DNA of 64,000 nucleotides, from assembly GCF_001278755.1 (NCBI RefSeq), contig NZ_CP012601.1:62001-126000 (forward strand), read 5' to 3'. The DNA is from Bacillus sp. FJAT-22090 (GTDB lineage: Bacteria > Bacillota > Bacilli > Bacillales_A > Planococcaceae). Both the position numbers and the translations under genes were made by a program. Positions 54,318-64,000 of this stretch are shown here, piece after piece (position 1 is the first letter of the stretch; the number at the start of each line of letters is the position of its first letter). The notes below the pieces were generated by a model that was not told the DNA's origin, did not search any database, and saw only the letters and a program-made list of their open reading frames with translations.

Positions 54318-54474
54318 TTTCTCTCCCCCAAAAATAATTTTTTCTCCCATACAAAACATATCATTTTACTATTGGTCTGTCATCTTTAGTAGATAGTTTC
54401 AAATATAGGTCGATTTTCCTTTTTTGATTTGATACAATTATGTTATTGAAATTCGAAAGATTAGAGGAATTTAC

Positions 54475-55704
54475 ATGGACATTTTTGTTGCAAGACAACC
54501 GATTTTTAATAAAAATGAACATATTTTCGCATATGAATTGTTGTATCGTAATGGACATGATAATTCCTTTCCACTAATAGATGGAGAAACAGCTACTTTA
54601 GAAGTACTCGTGCACTCCTTTTTGACGATTGGTATTAATGAACTAGCTGGAGAAAAACTATGTTTTATTAATTTCACTGAAAACCTACTAGTAAAGGATA
54701 TTTTCGCAAAATTTCCAGGGAATAGAATAGTAGTAGAAATTCTAGAGGATATACCAATAACCTCTGCTTTAATTCAAAAAATTAAAGAGATTAAGTCTTT
54801 GGGCTTTTTAATTGCATTAGATGATTTTGTTCTCCAAAAAAATATAACGGTATATGATGAGTTATTTTCACTCGTTAACTTCATTAAAGTTGATTTTCTT
54901 TCAAGCACCGTGGCGGAAAGACAAGCAATCGAACGAATTGTAAAAAAGAATTATCCACATATTGTACTACTTGCCGAAAAAGTTGAGACCCGCGAACAGT
55001 TTTATGAAGCAAAAGCTGCTGGTTATGGGCTATTTCAAGGTTATTTCTTTGCTAAGCCTGAAATTATTAAAGGTACGGAAATTCCAGCCAATTTGGTACA
55101 GTACTTTCGGATTATTAGTCTTCTACGTGACAAATCTTCTTCTATTGAAGAGGTAGCAGAAGAAATTGAACGAGATGTCTCACTTTCGTTTAAAGTATTG
55201 AAGTTGATCAATTCCCCTGCAGTACGATTAAAATCTAAGATTCGTTCGATAAAGCAAGGTGTAGTTATGCTTGGCTTGGAGGAATTAAATCATTGGTTAT
55301 ATGTTCTTTTACTTCATGAATCTAAAGCGAATCATTCGGGTGACGGAATGGCTTTAATCGAGGCTTCCTTATTCCGTGCGAAGTTTTGTGAGTTACTTGC
55401 AAAAACTAAAGTCAAACAAAATGCGTCAGAGTATTTTTTAGTTGGCATGTTCTCTTTAATCGATACTTTACTTCATCAATCGATGAACCAATTACTTCAG
55501 GATTTACCGCTTTCTGATGAAGTAGCGGCAACACTTTCAGGTAACCTCACTGAAATGACTCCATATTTAGAGGTGGCAATTGCCTGTGATGAGGTTCGAT
55601 GGGACGATATGTTAGAGGGTGCAACGATTCTAAATATCGATCACGATACCTTGAATGACATCTATATAGAAGCTCGTCGTTGGGCTGCTGAAATATTAAA
55701 TTAA
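54475..55704 (+). CDS. yuxH: EAL-like/HDOD signalling protein (YuxH-like)
   Basis: A 409-aa protein, same length as I recall for B. subtilis YuxH. The N-terminal half (about 1-200) has the fold of an EAL domain, but the catalytic EAL is AYELLYR and other metal residues are poorly kept (ALDDFVLQ, KVDFLSS), so c-di-GMP hydrolysis is unlikely. The C-terminal HDOD domain (about 200-400) has DVSLSFKVLKLINSPAVRLK and IKQGVVMLGLEEL. Ribosome site AGAGGAA. Probably a binding or scaffold protein. Confidence 0.88.
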   Translation: MDIFVARQPIFNKNEHIFAYELLYRNGHDNSFPLIDGETATLEVLVHSFLTIGINELAGEKLCFINFTENLLVKDIFAKFPGNRIVVEILEDIPITSALIQKIKEIKSLGFLIALDDFVLQKNITVYDELFSLVNFIKVDFLSSTVAERQAIERIVKKNYPHIVLLAEKVETREQFYEAKAAGYGLFQGYFFAKPEIIKGTEIPANLVQYFRIISLLRDKSSSIEEVAEEIERDVSLSFKVLKLINSPAVRLKSKIRSIKQGVVMLGLEELNHWLYVLLLHESKANHSGDGMALIEASLFRAKFCELLAKTKVKQNASEYFLVGMFSLIDTLLHQSMNQLLQDLPLSDEVAATLSGNLTEMTPYLEVAIACDEVRWDDMLEGATILNIDHDTLNDIYIEARRWAAEILN

Positions 55705-55733
55705 CTACCATTCTTAGAGAATGGTAGTTTTTT
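55703..55733 (+). terminator. Terminator of yuxH
   Basis: AACTACCATTCT/AGAATGGTAGTT stem starting within the stop codon, loop TAG, then T's. Confidence 0.88.
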
Positions 55734-55785
55734 TGAGCAAATGTATTTTATTCATTAAATTGGAAAAAATATTTTTTGTAGATTA

Positions 55786-55813
55786 TTGCATTTTATATTA
55801 AAAGTTGTACAAT
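55786..55813 (+). promoter_or_regulatory. Promoter of YhjD-like gene
   Basis: TTGCAT (55786-55791), 16 bp, TACAAT (55808-55813), immediately before the LexA-type box. Confidence 0.6.
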
Positions 55814-55820
55814 AATATAG

Positions 55821-55832
55821 GAACAAACGTTC
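55821..55832 (+). promoter_or_regulatory. LexA (DinR/Cheo) box
   Basis: GAACAAACGTTC fits the Bacillus SOS consensus GAACN4GTTC exactly. It begins eight bases after the -10, covering the expected transcription start of the YhjD-like gene. Confidence 0.65.
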
Positions 55833-55853
55833 TTGTTAGAAGGAGGATATGAT

Positions 55854-56219
55854 ATGCCACTAATACCGGATGAATCGTTGCCATACTTAGAAAACATGAT
55901 CTATCTTCCGATGGTTTTAACCATTTTGGAAAAGGATCGAACCATTTTTGAAAAAGGCCCTTTTAAGCTAAAACGACCTTATATATCTATGGTGGAGAAA
56001 GCCGTAAAGCAAGCCCAAAAAGAATTAAAAGAGACACATATTTATATGAAACGACATAGTATGAAAGTTCTTCGTGGTGAAGGTGATGATATGTTCACGG
56101 AGTATGTATTTTTTCATGGTGGTTATGAAGAACATCGTAGGTACTTAAACGTTCGCCTTCGAAATAGAGTAGAAGAACTCATTTCTATTTATTTTGAGCT
56201 TGTAGAAAAATCTTGTTAA
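55854..56219 (+). CDS. YhjD-like protein
   Basis: A 121-aa protein. ATG 55854 follows AAGGAGG; an ATG five bases earlier is out of frame. It begins MPLIPDESLPYLENMIYLPM and contains TILEKDRTIFEKGPFKLKRP and a basic helical region, ending NRVEELISIYFELVE. This resembles B. subtilis YhjD, which lies a few genes from comK, as here. Helical and soluble; function unknown. A LexA-type box overlaps its promoter. Confidence 0.75.
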   Translation: MPLIPDESLPYLENMIYLPMVLTILEKDRTIFEKGPFKLKRPYISMVEKAVKQAQKELKETHIYMKRHSMKVLRGEGDDMFTEYVFFHGGYEEHRRYLNVRLRNRVEELISIYFELVEKSC

Positions 56220-56222
56220 ACT

Positions 56223-56756
56223 TTAAAATTTATTAGAAGAAGATTGGTTTCTGGTCGATAAAAATCCCTCATATGAGAGGTGACTCATTCTTTTTAAAAA
56301 ATGTGTATTTAGCAAATTGGCGAAACCGAATTGTTTGCTTAAAGTATTTGCCGACGTTTCAACAGTAATTGTTTGCCCATTTGTTAATAAAACCTTACAC
56401 ACCCCTTCACTTGCATGGAAACCATCAATCGCTTTAAGTGAAAACCAAACATTTAAATCTGATTTTGGTGAAAGTAAAGGTATTAATATACATGGATTTC
56501 CATAGTCATGTGCGATAATTATAGGAAGTTTAAGGTAATTTCCGAGTGTTTCTCTGGAAAGGTTTTTTGCTTGTTGAAATGAGGAGCCATAGTAGGCACA
56601 TGATTGTCTTACTATATCGTAAGGCTTTTTACCTACTAACATAGTTTCCCCTGAAATATTAGTAACTTTTGTATAAACTTTGTTGTTTATTCGGACTGGC
56701 TGTAGAACTGCAGTTTCAAATGAAACGAGGAAGGATTTATCTTTTATTATTTTCAT
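56223..56756 (-). CDS. comK: Competence transcription factor ComK
   Basis: About 177 aa. ATG 56756 is preferred; GTG 56768 lies inside the AAGGAGTGG site. Conserved ComK segments are VGKKPYDIVRQSCAYYGSSF, PPI-like LPIIIAHDYGNPCILIPLLS and LSPKSDLNVWFSLKAIDGF. ComK activates DNA-uptake and recombination genes, and in Bacillus its level is set by MecA-ClpCP proteolysis and autoactivation. The C-terminus is shorter than the 192 aa of B. subtilis ComK. Head-to-head with an IDEAL-domain gene, as with yhzC in B. subtilis. Confidence 0.88.
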   Translation of the reverse strand: MKIIKDKSFLVSFETAVLQPVRINNKVYTKVTNISGETMLVGKKPYDIVRQSCAYYGSSFQQAKNLSRETLGNYLKLPIIIAHDYGNPCILIPLLSPKSDLNVWFSLKAIDGFHASEGVCKVLLTNGQTITVETSANTLSKQFGFANLLNTHFLKRMSHLSYEGFLSTRNQSSSNKF

Positions 56757-56936
56757 CGTATTTTCCACTCCTTAGTAGTTTATACATCAATTATAGTTAA
56801 ATATGGAAATAAAGCAATCGAATATAACGAATTTTCTAAAATTTTCAATTAATCTTAAAATCATAATTTTCGCAAAATGATTGCATCTCTTCTTTTACTT
56901 TTATATAATGGAAAAAAGACATCGGGGTGATCAGAG

Positions 56937-57173
56937 ATGGACAAACAATATTCATACGCAGATTTCTTAAAAGCAATGGGGCAAACAGGAAAAGAAAGTT
57001 CTGCAGAAAAATTGTTAAACGAAATTTATCTTGATATGTTTTTGAACATAATTCACCGGGAACAAAGTAGTTATAGATTATTGCAGTTAATTGATGATGC
57101 CTTAGACCAAAAAGATAAGCATGCATTCATAGAGTATACGAATGCATTACAACAATTACAAAGTATAAAGTAG
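56937..57173 (+). CDS. IDEAL-domain protein (YhzC-like)
   Basis: A 78-aa protein, ribosome site GGGGTGAT. Its C-terminal half carries the IDEAL motif as LQLIDDALDQKDKHAFIEYT. The N-terminus is YSYADFLKAMG. IDEAL-domain proteins are small and widespread in Bacillales, and some act on competence or quality-control factors. In B. subtilis yhzC neighbours comK, as here. A link to ComK control is plausible from position only. Confidence 0.78.
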   Translation: MDKQYSYADFLKAMGQTGKESSAEKLLNEIYLDMFLNIIHREQSSYRLLQLIDDALDQKDKHAFIEYTNALQQLQSIK

Positions 57174-57176
57174 ACT

Positions 57177-57206
57177 GAAAGCCGCTTATGCAGAGCGGCT
57201 TTCTTT
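57177..57206 (+). terminator. Terminator of IDEAL gene
   Basis: Perfect stem GAAAGCCGCT/AGCGGCTTTC followed by TTTA. Confidence 0.8.
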
Positions 57207-57298
57207 ATGTTTAAAATTGTTTTAAAATTCGATTTATTTCTACAAAAAGTTCTTGTAAACTTATTTAGTAAGTGAAGAGATAGAGAGGGGACGGTTAA

Positions 57299-57685
57299 AT
57301 GAAGTGTATATGGACGATTTTAATTCTATTCATTTTGTTGCCGGTAGTAGTGCAGGCGGAGGACAGATGGAATATAAAGACGGAAGAAAACTATCAGGTT
57401 TACATAGACGCTTCGGTTGATTCACTTAAACTATTAGAAAGAGACAAAACCTTAGCAAGTGGTTTATCTAAAATGACAGGCTACAAAGTGATGCCTCCAC
57501 AATATTTACCGGGATCAGGATCTTCTGCTGATTGGTTTATTCAACAAACCAAAATGCCTGGAATCACATTAGAAATATCACCGTATATAGGAGAGAAGCC
57601 AGTGCCGCTTGAAAAATGGGAAGCTATCTGGAGACAAAATAATAAAGTAGGTTTGTATCTAGCCTTAGAGGCATCAAAAAGATAA
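57299..57685 (+). CDS. Signal-peptide protein with only the C-terminus of peptidase M14
   Basis: A 128-aa protein. A signal peptide (about 1-20, cleavage near VVQA-ED) is followed by LASGLSKMTGYKVMPPQ, GSSADWFIQQTKMPGITLEI, SPYIGEKPVPLEKW and QNNKVGLYLALEA. These match the end of M14 zinc carboxypeptidases, including the glutamate region TLEISPYIG. The zinc-binding HxxE and most of the fold are missing. GAGAGGGG precedes the ATG, and a terminator lies upstream, so no N-terminal half is nearby. Either an internal-deletion remnant or a small derived protein; peptidase activity is very unlikely. Confidence 0.7.
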   Translation: MKCIWTILILFILLPVVVQAEDRWNIKTEENYQVYIDASVDSLKLLERDKTLASGLSKMTGYKVMPPQYLPGSGSSADWFIQQTKMPGITLEISPYIGEKPVPLEKWEAIWRQNNKVGLYLALEASKR

Positions 57686-57703
57686 CAGCACAAACCTAGT
57701 AAG

Positions 57704-57727
57704 ACCGCTTGTTTTAAGCGGTTTTTC
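57704..57727 (+). terminator. Terminator before uvrB
   Basis: ACCGCTT/AAGCGGT stem with TTTTT after it. Confidence 0.75.
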
Positions 57728-57738
57728 TTATTTATGAA

Positions 57739-57752
57739 AAAACATACGTTCG
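57739..57752 (-). promoter_or_regulatory. LexA box of uvrBA
   Basis: Minus-strand CGAACGTATGTTTT matches the Bacillus LexA consensus CGAACRNRYGTTYC at all but the last position. It lies 66 bases before uvrB, an SOS gene in B. subtilis. Confidence 0.7.
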
Positions 57753-57817
57753 TTTTATTCGTTTTCAAAAAGATAGTATGTTAAACTGAAAATATTCAAG
57801 TTATGGGAGGCTATCAT

Positions 57818-59800
57818 ATGGATCAAATATTCGATTTGCAAGCTCCGTATAAGCCAGCGGGGGATCAAATAGAAGCAATAAAAAAATTAGTAGAAGGGGT
57901 TCAGGAAGGAGATAAACATCAAACGTTACTTGGTGCAACAGGGACAGGAAAGACGTTTACTATTTCAAATGTAATTCAACAGATTAATAAACCAACTTTG
58001 GTAATGGCACATAATAAAACCCTTGCCGGACAACTTTATAGTGAGTTTAAAGAGTTCTTTCCTAACAATGCAGTGGAATACTTCGTTAGTTATTATGATT
58101 ATTTTCAACCCGAGGCGTATGTGCCCCAAACAGATACGTATATTGAAAAAGATTCGAGCATAAACGAAGAAATTGACAAGCTTCGTCACTCGGCAACATC
58201 TTCCTTATTCGAAAGAAAAGATGTCATCATTATTGCATCTGTTTCATGTATTTATGGTCTCGGTAATCCTGAAGAATATAAAGAAATGGTCGTATCACTG
58301 CGATCAGGAATGGAAATTGAGCGAAATCAGTTGCTTCGAAAGTTAGTTGACATTCAATATGAAAGAAACGATATTAATTTCACGCGAGGTACATTCCGTG
58401 TTCGTGGAGATGTAGTAGAAATCTTCCCAGCTTCAAGAGATGAAAGATGTCTAAGAGTAGAGTTTTTTGGAGATGAAATAGACCGAATTCGAGAAGTAGA
58501 TGCATTAACTGGAGAAATTTTAGCAGAACGAGATCACGTAGCTATATTTCCAGCATCTCACTTCGTTACACGTGAGGAAAAAATGCGTCTTGCCATTGAA
58601 AATATTGAAAAAGAATTAGAAGAACAACTTAAACTATTACGTAGTGAAGATAAATTATTGGAGGCACAAAGATTAGAGCAACGCACTAATTACGATTTGG
58701 AAATGATGAGAGAAATGGGATTTTGCTCTGGAATTGAAAACTATTCACGACATCTTACATTACGTGAAGCAGGAGCTACCCCTTACACGCTATTAGATTA
58801 TTTTCCAAAAGATTTTTTACTCGTTGTGGATGAAAGTCATGTTTCATTACCTCAAGTAAGAGGAATGTTTAATGGTGACCAAGCAAGAAAATCAGTGCTT
58901 GTTAATTATGGTTTCCGATTACCTTCTGCTTTAGACAACCGTCCTCTTACTTTTAAAGAATTCGAAGATCATGTAAATCAAGCTATATATGTATCTGCAA
59001 CACCTGGACCATATGAAATTGAACATACCCCTGAAATGGTTGAACAAATTATTCGACCAACCGGACTACTAGATCCAGTCATAACCGTTAAACCAATAGA
59101 AGGTCAAATAGATGACTTAATCAATGAGATCCATGAGCGTTCCGCGAAAAATGAACGGGTGTTAATTACTACATTAACAAAGAAAATGTCAGAGGATTTA
59201 ACAGATTATTTGAAAGAGATAGGGATAAAAGTACAATACCTACACTCAGAAGTGAAAACATTGGAGCGAATTGAAATTATACGTGAGCTTCGTTTAGGGA
59301 CATATGATGTTTTAATAGGAATAAACTTGCTTCGAGAAGGTCTTGATATTCCCGAAGTATCTCTTGTGGCAATTTTAGATGCTGATAAGGAAGGATTTTT
59401 GCGATCCGAACGTTCTTTAATTCAAACGATTGGAAGAGCTGCCCGAAATTCAAATGGTGAAGTAATTATGTACGCAGATAAAATGACAGATTCTATGAAA
59501 AAAGCAATCGATGAAACAAAACGCCGTAGAACAATTCAAATGGAATACAATGAAAAACACGGCATTACACCGAAAACGATTGAGAAAAAAGTTCGCGAAG
59601 TTATTCGAGCATCTCAAGTTGCCGAAGAAGAGGGAACTTATGCACAAAAGTTAACAAGTGGAAAAGCGTTAACAAAAGAAGAGAAAGAAAAACTATTGGC
59701 AAATCTCGAAAAAGAAATGAAGGATGCAGCCAAAGCGCTTAACTTCGAACGTGCCGCAGAATTACGTGATGCAATCCTCGAACTAAAGCTGGAAGGATGA
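57818..59800 (+). CDS. uvrB: UvrABC system protein B
   Basis: A 660-aa helicase-like damage-verification subunit of nucleotide excision repair. ATG 57818 follows GGGAGG; ATG 57803 lies before that site. Walker A GATGTGKT is at 39-46. The beta-hairpin [17 protein letters not shown] (Walker B), [10 protein letters not shown] and [12 protein letters not shown] follow. A C-terminal UVR domain ([20 protein letters not shown]) contacts UvrC. Length matches the family. Four-base overlap with uvrA; preceded by a LexA-like box. Confidence 0.98.
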   Translation: MDQIFDLQAPYKPAGDQIEAIKKLVEGVQEGDKHQTLLGATGTGKTFTISNVIQQINKPTLVMAHNKTLAGQLYSEFKEFFPNNAVEYFVSYYDYFQPEAYVPQTDTYIEKDSSINEEIDKLRHSATSSLFERKDVIIIASVSCIYGLGNPEEYKEMVVSLRSGMEIERNQLLRKLVDIQYERNDINFTRGTFRVRGDVVEIFPASRDERCLRVEFFGDEIDRIREVDALTGEILAERDHVAIFPASHFVTREEKMRLAIENIEKELEEQLKLLRSEDKLLEAQRLEQRTNYDLEMMREMGFCSGIENYSRHLTLREAGATPYTLLDYFPKDFLLVVDESHVSLPQVRGMFNGDQARKSVLVNYGFRLPSALDNRPLTFKEFEDHVNQAIYVSATPGPYEIEHTPEMVEQIIRPTGLLDPVITVKPIEGQIDDLINEIHERSAKNERVLITTLTKKMSEDLTDYLKEIGIKVQYLHSEVKTLERIEIIRELRLGTYDVLIGINLLREGLDIPEVSLVAILDADKEGFLRSERSLIQTIGRAARNSNGEVIMYADKMTDSMKKAIDETKRRRTIQMEYNEKHGITPKTIEKKVREVIRASQVAEEEGTYAQKLTSGKALTKEEKEKLLANLEKEMKDAAKALNFERAAELRDAILELKLEG

Positions 59801-62697
59801 AGAGTGTGAGAAACCAAGAAATTATTATACAAGGTGCCAGAGCAAATAACTTAAAAAATATAAGTCTAAAAATTCCGAGAGATAAGCTTGTTGTAATGAC
59901 AGGCTTGTCTGGCTCCGGAAAGTCCTCTTTAGCATTCGATACGATTTATGCGGAAGGTCAAAGACGTTATGTAGAGTCACTATCTGCATATGCACGCCAG
60001 TTTTTAGGCCAAATGGATAAACCAGATGTAGACGTGATAGAGGGACTATCACCAGCTATTTCAATAGATCAGAAGACAACAAGTAAAAACCCACGATCTA
60101 CCGTTGCTACTGTTACAGAAATATATGATTATATGCGACTATTGTATGCTCGTGTGGGAAAGCCAATCTGTCCTAACCATGGAATAGAAATTAGTTCTCA
60201 AACGATTGAACAAATGGTCGATCGTTTGAGCGAATACCCGGAAAAAACACGTATGCAAGTATTGGCTCCAATTGTATCTGGCAGAAAAGGTACGCATGTA
60301 AAACTGTTGGAGGATATGAAAAAACAAGGTTATGTACGGGTGAGAATAGATGGAGAGTTAATCGATTTAGATGATGACATTAATTTAGATAAAAATAAAA
60401 AGCATAGTATTGAAGTTGTAATCGACCGTATCGTAATGAAAGAAGGCGTTGCTGCTCGCTTGAGTGATTCGCTTGAATCAGCCCTTCGATTGGCTGACGG
60501 TAGAGTACTGATTGATGTGATGGAGCACGAGGAAGTATTATTTAGTGAGCACCATGCATGTCCAATCTGTGGGTTTTCAATTGGCGAGTTAGAGCCTCGT
60601 ATGTTTTCATTCAACAATCCTTTTGGGGCATGTCCTGACTGTGATGGTTTAGGGACAAAATTGGAAGTGGATCCTGATTTAGTAGTACCCGATAAAAGTC
60701 TCACATTAAGCGAGGGGGCTATCGTTGCTTGGCAGCCAACGAGTTCACAGTACTACCCAAAATTATTGGAAGCGGTATGTAAACATTACAAAATTAAAAT
60801 GAATGTACCGGTAGAAAAATTACCGATAGACCAGTGGAATAAAATAATGTACGGCTCTGGTACAGATAAAATTCGTTTTCGATATGAAAATGAATTTGGA
60901 CAAGTGAGAGACAGTTCGATTCAATTTGAAGGTGTCTTGGCGAATATTGAAAGACGTTACAAGGATACATCTTCTGACTATATTCGAGAGCAGATGGAAA
61001 AGTACATGGGACAACATGATTGTCCTACATGTAAAGGATATCGTTTAAAGGAAGAAACGCTTGCTGTAAAAGTGAATTCCTTACATATCGGTCAACTAAC
61101 AGAGTTTTCTATTGAAGAAGCAAATAAATTTTTCAACGAGTTAACTTTATCTGAAAAGGATATGCAAATTGCGAAATTAGTCTTAAGAGAAATTAATGAG
61201 CGTCTAGGATTTCTAGAAAATGTAGGACTCGATTATTTAACATTAAATCGCGCATCAGGTACATTATCTGGTGGAGAAGCACAACGAATTCGTCTTGCAA
61301 CACAAATAGGATCTAGACTAACAGGAGTTTTATATATATTGGATGAGCCTTCTATTGGTTTGCATCAGCGAGATAACGACCGCTTAATAGAGACATTAAA
61401 AAATATGCGTGATATTGGTAATACGCTTATTGTAGTTGAGCATGACGAAGATACTATGATGGCTGCTGATTATTTAATCGATGTTGGTCCTGGCGCTGGA
61501 ATCCATGGTGGAGAAATAGTAGCCGCAGGAACACCAGAACAAGTAATGAAAAACAATAAATCACTAACAGGTCAATATTTAAGTGGGAAGAAATTTATCC
61601 CTTTACCAACAGAAAGAAGAAAGCCAGATGGACGATACATCAAAATTAAAGGCGCTTCTGAAAATAACTTAAAAAATGTAAATGTGGATATTCCATTAGG
61701 CGTATTTGTAGCTGTAACAGGCGTATCAGGTTCAGGAAAAAGTACGCTAGTGAATGAAATCCTTTATAAATCATTAGCGCAAAAAATTAATCGCTCCAAA
61801 GTGAAGCCAGGGGCTAATAAGAGTATAGAAGGAATTGAACAATTGGAGAAAGTGATTGATATTGATCAGTCGCCAATCGGACGTACACCAAGGTCAAATC
61901 CTGCTACTTATACTGGGGTATTTGATGATATGCGAGATTTATATGCAGCGACTAATGAAGCGAAAGTTAGAGGATATAAAAAAGGTAGATTTAGTTTTAA
62001 CGTAAAAGGTGGACGTTGTGAAGCCTGTCGTGGAGACGGAATTATCAAGATTGAAATGCACTTTTTACCTGATGTATATGTACCTTGTGAGGTATGTCAT
62101 GGAAAACGCTATAACCGTGAAACATTAGAAGTACATTACAAAGGGAAAAATATAGCAGATGTATTGGAAATGACAGTAGAAGATGCTTTAGCATTTTTTG
62201 AAAATCATCCAAAGATTAGCCGTAAGCTACGTACCATTGTAGACGTAGGCCTTGGTTATATGAAATTAGGTCAACCCGCAACAACATTATCCGGTGGAGA
62301 AGCACAACGAGTAAAGCTTGCTTCCGAATTGCATAAACGGTCCAACGGAAAGTCGTTTTATATATTGGATGAACCTACGACTGGGTTACATATCGATGAT
62401 ATCGCCCATCTTCTAGAGGTCCTTCAACGTTTAGTAGAAAATGGTGATACTGTACTTCTTATTGAACATAATTTGGATGTTATTAAAACTGCAGACTATA
62501 TGATTGATATAGGACCAGAAGGTGGAGATAAAGGAGGGACTATAATAGGTGTTGGTACTCCAGAAAAAATTGCGGAAACTAAAGGATCCTACACAGGTAA
62601 ATATTTAAAGACAATCTTGGAACGTGATCGAAAAAGAATGGATGAAGTAGTATCCAAGGCATCTAAAAAGAAAAAAGAGACTGTTAAATCCAATTGA
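59797..62697 (+). CDS. uvrA: UvrABC system protein A
   Basis: A 966-aa damage-recognition ATPase. The first Walker A is GLSGSGKSS (36-44), the second GVSGSGKST near 640. Signatures are [16 protein letters not shown] and [15 protein letters not shown]. Zinc modules are CPICG...CPDC (about 254-284) and CEACRGDG...CEVC (about 740-766). With UvrB it scans DNA for bulky lesions. It starts on the ATGA overlap with uvrB, so the two are made together. Full-length, with no anomalies. Confidence 0.98.
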   Translation: MKSVRNQEIIIQGARANNLKNISLKIPRDKLVVMTGLSGSGKSSLAFDTIYAEGQRRYVESLSAYARQFLGQMDKPDVDVIEGLSPAISIDQKTTSKNPRSTVATVTEIYDYMRLLYARVGKPICPNHGIEISSQTIEQMVDRLSEYPEKTRMQVLAPIVSGRKGTHVKLLEDMKKQGYVRVRIDGELIDLDDDINLDKNKKHSIEVVIDRIVMKEGVAARLSDSLESALRLADGRVLIDVMEHEEVLFSEHHACPICGFSIGELEPRMFSFNNPFGACPDCDGLGTKLEVDPDLVVPDKSLTLSEGAIVAWQPTSSQYYPKLLEAVCKHYKIKMNVPVEKLPIDQWNKIMYGSGTDKIRFRYENEFGQVRDSSIQFEGVLANIERRYKDTSSDYIREQMEKYMGQHDCPTCKGYRLKEETLAVKVNSLHIGQLTEFSIEEANKFFNELTLSEKDMQIAKLVLREINERLGFLENVGLDYLTLNRASGTLSGGEAQRIRLATQIGSRLTGVLYILDEPSIGLHQRDNDRLIETLKNMRDIGNTLIVVEHDEDTMMAADYLIDVGPGAGIHGGEIVAAGTPEQVMKNNKSLTGQYLSGKKFIPLPTERRKPDGRYIKIKGASENNLKNVNVDIPLGVFVAVTGVSGSGKSTLVNEILYKSLAQKINRSKVKPGANKSIEGIEQLEKVIDIDQSPIGRTPRSNPATYTGVFDDMRDLYAATNEAKVRGYKKGRFSFNVKGGRCEACRGDGIIKIEMHFLPDVYVPCEVCHGKRYNRETLEVHYKGKNIADVLEMTVEDALAFFENHPKISRKLRTIVDVGLGYMKLGQPATTLSGGEAQRVKLASELHKRSNGKSFYILDEPTTGLHIDDIAHLLEVLQRLVENGDTVLLIEHNLDVIKTADYMIDIGPEGGDKGGTIIGVGTPEKIAETKGSYTGKYLKTILERDRKRMDEVVSKASKKKKETVKSN

Positions 62698-62764
62698 AAC
62701 CTTTTTTTCCCTGATTCGTATTAGGTAGAGTACAGACTTTTAACTTAAAAGGAGGCCATTCACA

Positions 62765-63886
62765 ATGCAAGAAGAACGTAAACGTATTTTAGATATGGTT
62801 GAAAATGGTACTATCACTGCCCAGGAAGCTTTAGGGCTTTTAGAGGTACTTGGCAAACAATCAGCTCCAGAAGTAAAAGCAGAATCTCAACATCAGGGTT
62901 ATGAACATAGTAGAACGCAGCAAAAGCAACAAAATACCGATTTCTTTGAAGATTTAAAGAGAGATTTTAACGTAATGGGAGAACGTTTCATGCAGTTCAT
63001 GCAAGGAACAGTTGAAAAAATTAAAGATATTGATTTTGAAATGCCTTTCGGTGAACCTGTTGTATTTCAAGAAAAATTAGTGCTTGAACAAGCTCAGTTC
63101 GATGATATATCCATTGATATTGCGAATGGTAAAATCGATATTTACCCAACAGAAGAAGAAACTACACATGCGGACGTGACCGTTAAGTCTTATAAGAACT
63201 CTTCAGAGGAAGAAGCCAAAAATCGTTTTCAGAACGATTTTCTGTTTAAGACAGAAGGAAATAAATTACGTATATATAGTGATATGAAAACGACTTCTGT
63301 TCAAATTTCCTTATTTGTACCTAAAAAAACTTACAATGATATTTCGGCACGTTTATTTAATGGAGAATTTAGTGCGAAGAGTCTTGAAGTAAAAACACTT
63401 AAAGTGAAAACGACTAACGGAAAAGTAAATCTTGACGCTATACAGATTGGTAAAGCAGATATTGAAACAGTAAATGGTTCCGTACAAGTTCAAAACATCG
63501 AGGGAGAATCAGTAGAGGTCGAGACAATAAATGGCCGTATTTATGTAGACGGAAAATTGAAGGAGCTCGAAGGTTCTTCTGTCAGTGGACATGTTATTTT
63601 AACCACGAAGGATAAGGATGCCCGTAAAATCGAAGGCTCTGCAGTTGCAGGTACTGTCGAATTATATGTAAGAAAAGATGTGTCTTTAAAAGGAGAAGTT
63701 ACTTCTCAATTAGGAAAAATAGATGTCCAACTATTAGATGTGACGCAATTGAACCAATCAGAGCAATTGTTAAATAAGAAAGTTGGTTTTACGAAAATAG
63801 TAGACTCCGAAGCAGATCCGCTCAGAGTATATGGAGATGCAAAAACAGGAACAATCCTTGTACGCTATACAGTAGAAGGTGAATAA
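62765..63886 (+). CDS. yvlB: YvlB-like DUF4097 protein
   Basis: A 373-aa protein preceded by AAAGGAGG. The N-terminal helix pair (about 1-33, RILDMVENGTITAQEALGLL) is a SHOCT-like motif. A linker with an amphipathic helix (FFEDLKRDFNVMGERFMQFM) follows. Then comes a long DUF4097 beta-solenoid (about 120-373) with repeated LKVKTTNGKVNLD, ADIETVNGSVQVQNI and VEVETINGRIYVDGK. B. subtilis yvlB also lies next to uvrBA; its operon responds to envelope stress and LiaRS-like signals. Role in the envelope inferred from family. Confidence 0.88.
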   Translation: MQEERKRILDMVENGTITAQEALGLLEVLGKQSAPEVKAESQHQGYEHSRTQQKQQNTDFFEDLKRDFNVMGERFMQFMQGTVEKIKDIDFEMPFGEPVVFQEKLVLEQAQFDDISIDIANGKIDIYPTEEETTHADVTVKSYKNSSEEEAKNRFQNDFLFKTEGNKLRIYSDMKTTSVQISLFVPKKTYNDISARLFNGEFSAKSLEVKTLKVKTTNGKVNLDAIQIGKADIETVNGSVQVQNIEGESVEVETINGRIYVDGKLKELEGSSVSGHVILTTKDKDARKIEGSAVAGTVELYVRKDVSLKGEVTSQLGKIDVQLLDVTQLNQSEQLLNKKVGFTKIVDSEADPLRVYGDAKTGTILVRYTVEGE

Positions 63887-63889
63887 AAG

Positions 63890-63932
63890 AAAAAGCTGAC
63901 AGAAGAATTCATTTCTTCCGTCAGCTTTTTTT
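63890..63932 (+). terminator. Terminator of yvlB
   Basis: AAAAGCTGACAGAAGAA/TTCTTCCGTCAGCTTTT (one mismatch), loop TTCAT, then T's. The last 68 bases of the window are AT-rich with no supported feature. Confidence 0.88.
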
Positions 63933-64000
63933 GCTTATAATCTGTCTTATTTTTGTACCGTGCTACTAAAACTTTTTGATAAGGAAACACATAATTATTC

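Noticed and set aside
56820-56880. ComK box (AAAA-N5-TTTT) between comK and the IDEAL gene
   Set aside because: The best candidate, AAAATCATAATTTT, has a 6-base gap between the A and T runs and only one copy; spacing does not fit the rule.

Overview
The window looks like chromosome from a low-GC Gram-positive, spore-forming Bacillales, most likely Planococcaceae (Psychrobacillus/Lysinibacillus-like). The inference rests on AT-rich sequence with strong GGAGG ribosome sites, hairpin plus T-run terminators, and many recognisable Bacillus-type genes (lplJ, lcfB, comK, uvrBA, yvlB, luxS, mccAB, kimA with a ydaO riboswitch, yndGHJ, yuxL, yuxH). The genus is a guess. No rRNA, tRNA, prophage, complete insertion sequence or CRISPR array was seen.

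Layout. 1-3.4 kb: a 5'-truncated beta-propeller protein, a response regulator, a histidine kinase and a FixH/YtkA-like lipoprotein, joined by ATGA overlaps. 3.4-6.3 kb: a TetR repressor and a YhgE/Pip membrane protein sharing an ATGACCGA motif. 6.3-8.9 kb: dispersed repeats around yhfH and lplJ. 8.9-13.3 kb: a BceRSAB-type peptide-antibiotic sensing and detoxification module. 13.3-17 kb: FadR-boxed lcfB and the S9 peptidase yuxL. 17-26 kb: an amino-acid permease, a FetAB-like iron exporter, small enzymes (Nudix, HAD, MccF-like S66, GNAT) and an SLC13 anion permease. 26-29.4 kb: the yrrT-luxS-mccA-mccB homocysteine-to-cysteine operon. 29.6-34.8 kb: small accessory genes (lipoprotein, HTH membrane protein, YjaZ protease, methyltransferase, GNATs, DinB). 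34.9-40.4 kb: a GntR repressor divergent from a sugar-acid operon (dehydrogenase, OtnK-type kinase, class II aldolase, GntP permease) with three phased operators and a cre site. 40.5-42.1 kb: a DMT exporter and a large composite repeat. 42-46.5 kb: small genes, then a c-di-AMP riboswitch controlling kimA. 46.5-54.3 kb: yndGHJ, two Nudix proteins, a methyltransferase, a half-size MFS protein with an FAD oxidase that seems to start at ATT, and an enoyl-CoA hydratase. 54.5-64 kb: yuxH, a YhjD-like gene with a LexA box, comK, an IDEAL-domain protein, a peptidase M14 fragment, uvrBA with a LexA-like box, and yvlB.

Most of the window is ordinary housekeeping and accessory content. The points most worth a second look are: two intergenic tandem arrays with an exact 21-bp period but unrelated units, each just downstream of a terminator; three GTATAC operators also centred exactly 21 bp apart before the sugar-acid operon; that operon's use of an FBA-type aldolase where a decarboxylase is expected; a probable ATT start codon; a signal-peptide protein that keeps only the C-terminal part of a zinc carboxypeptidase; and GC-rich composite repeats, one flanked by imperfect direct repeats.
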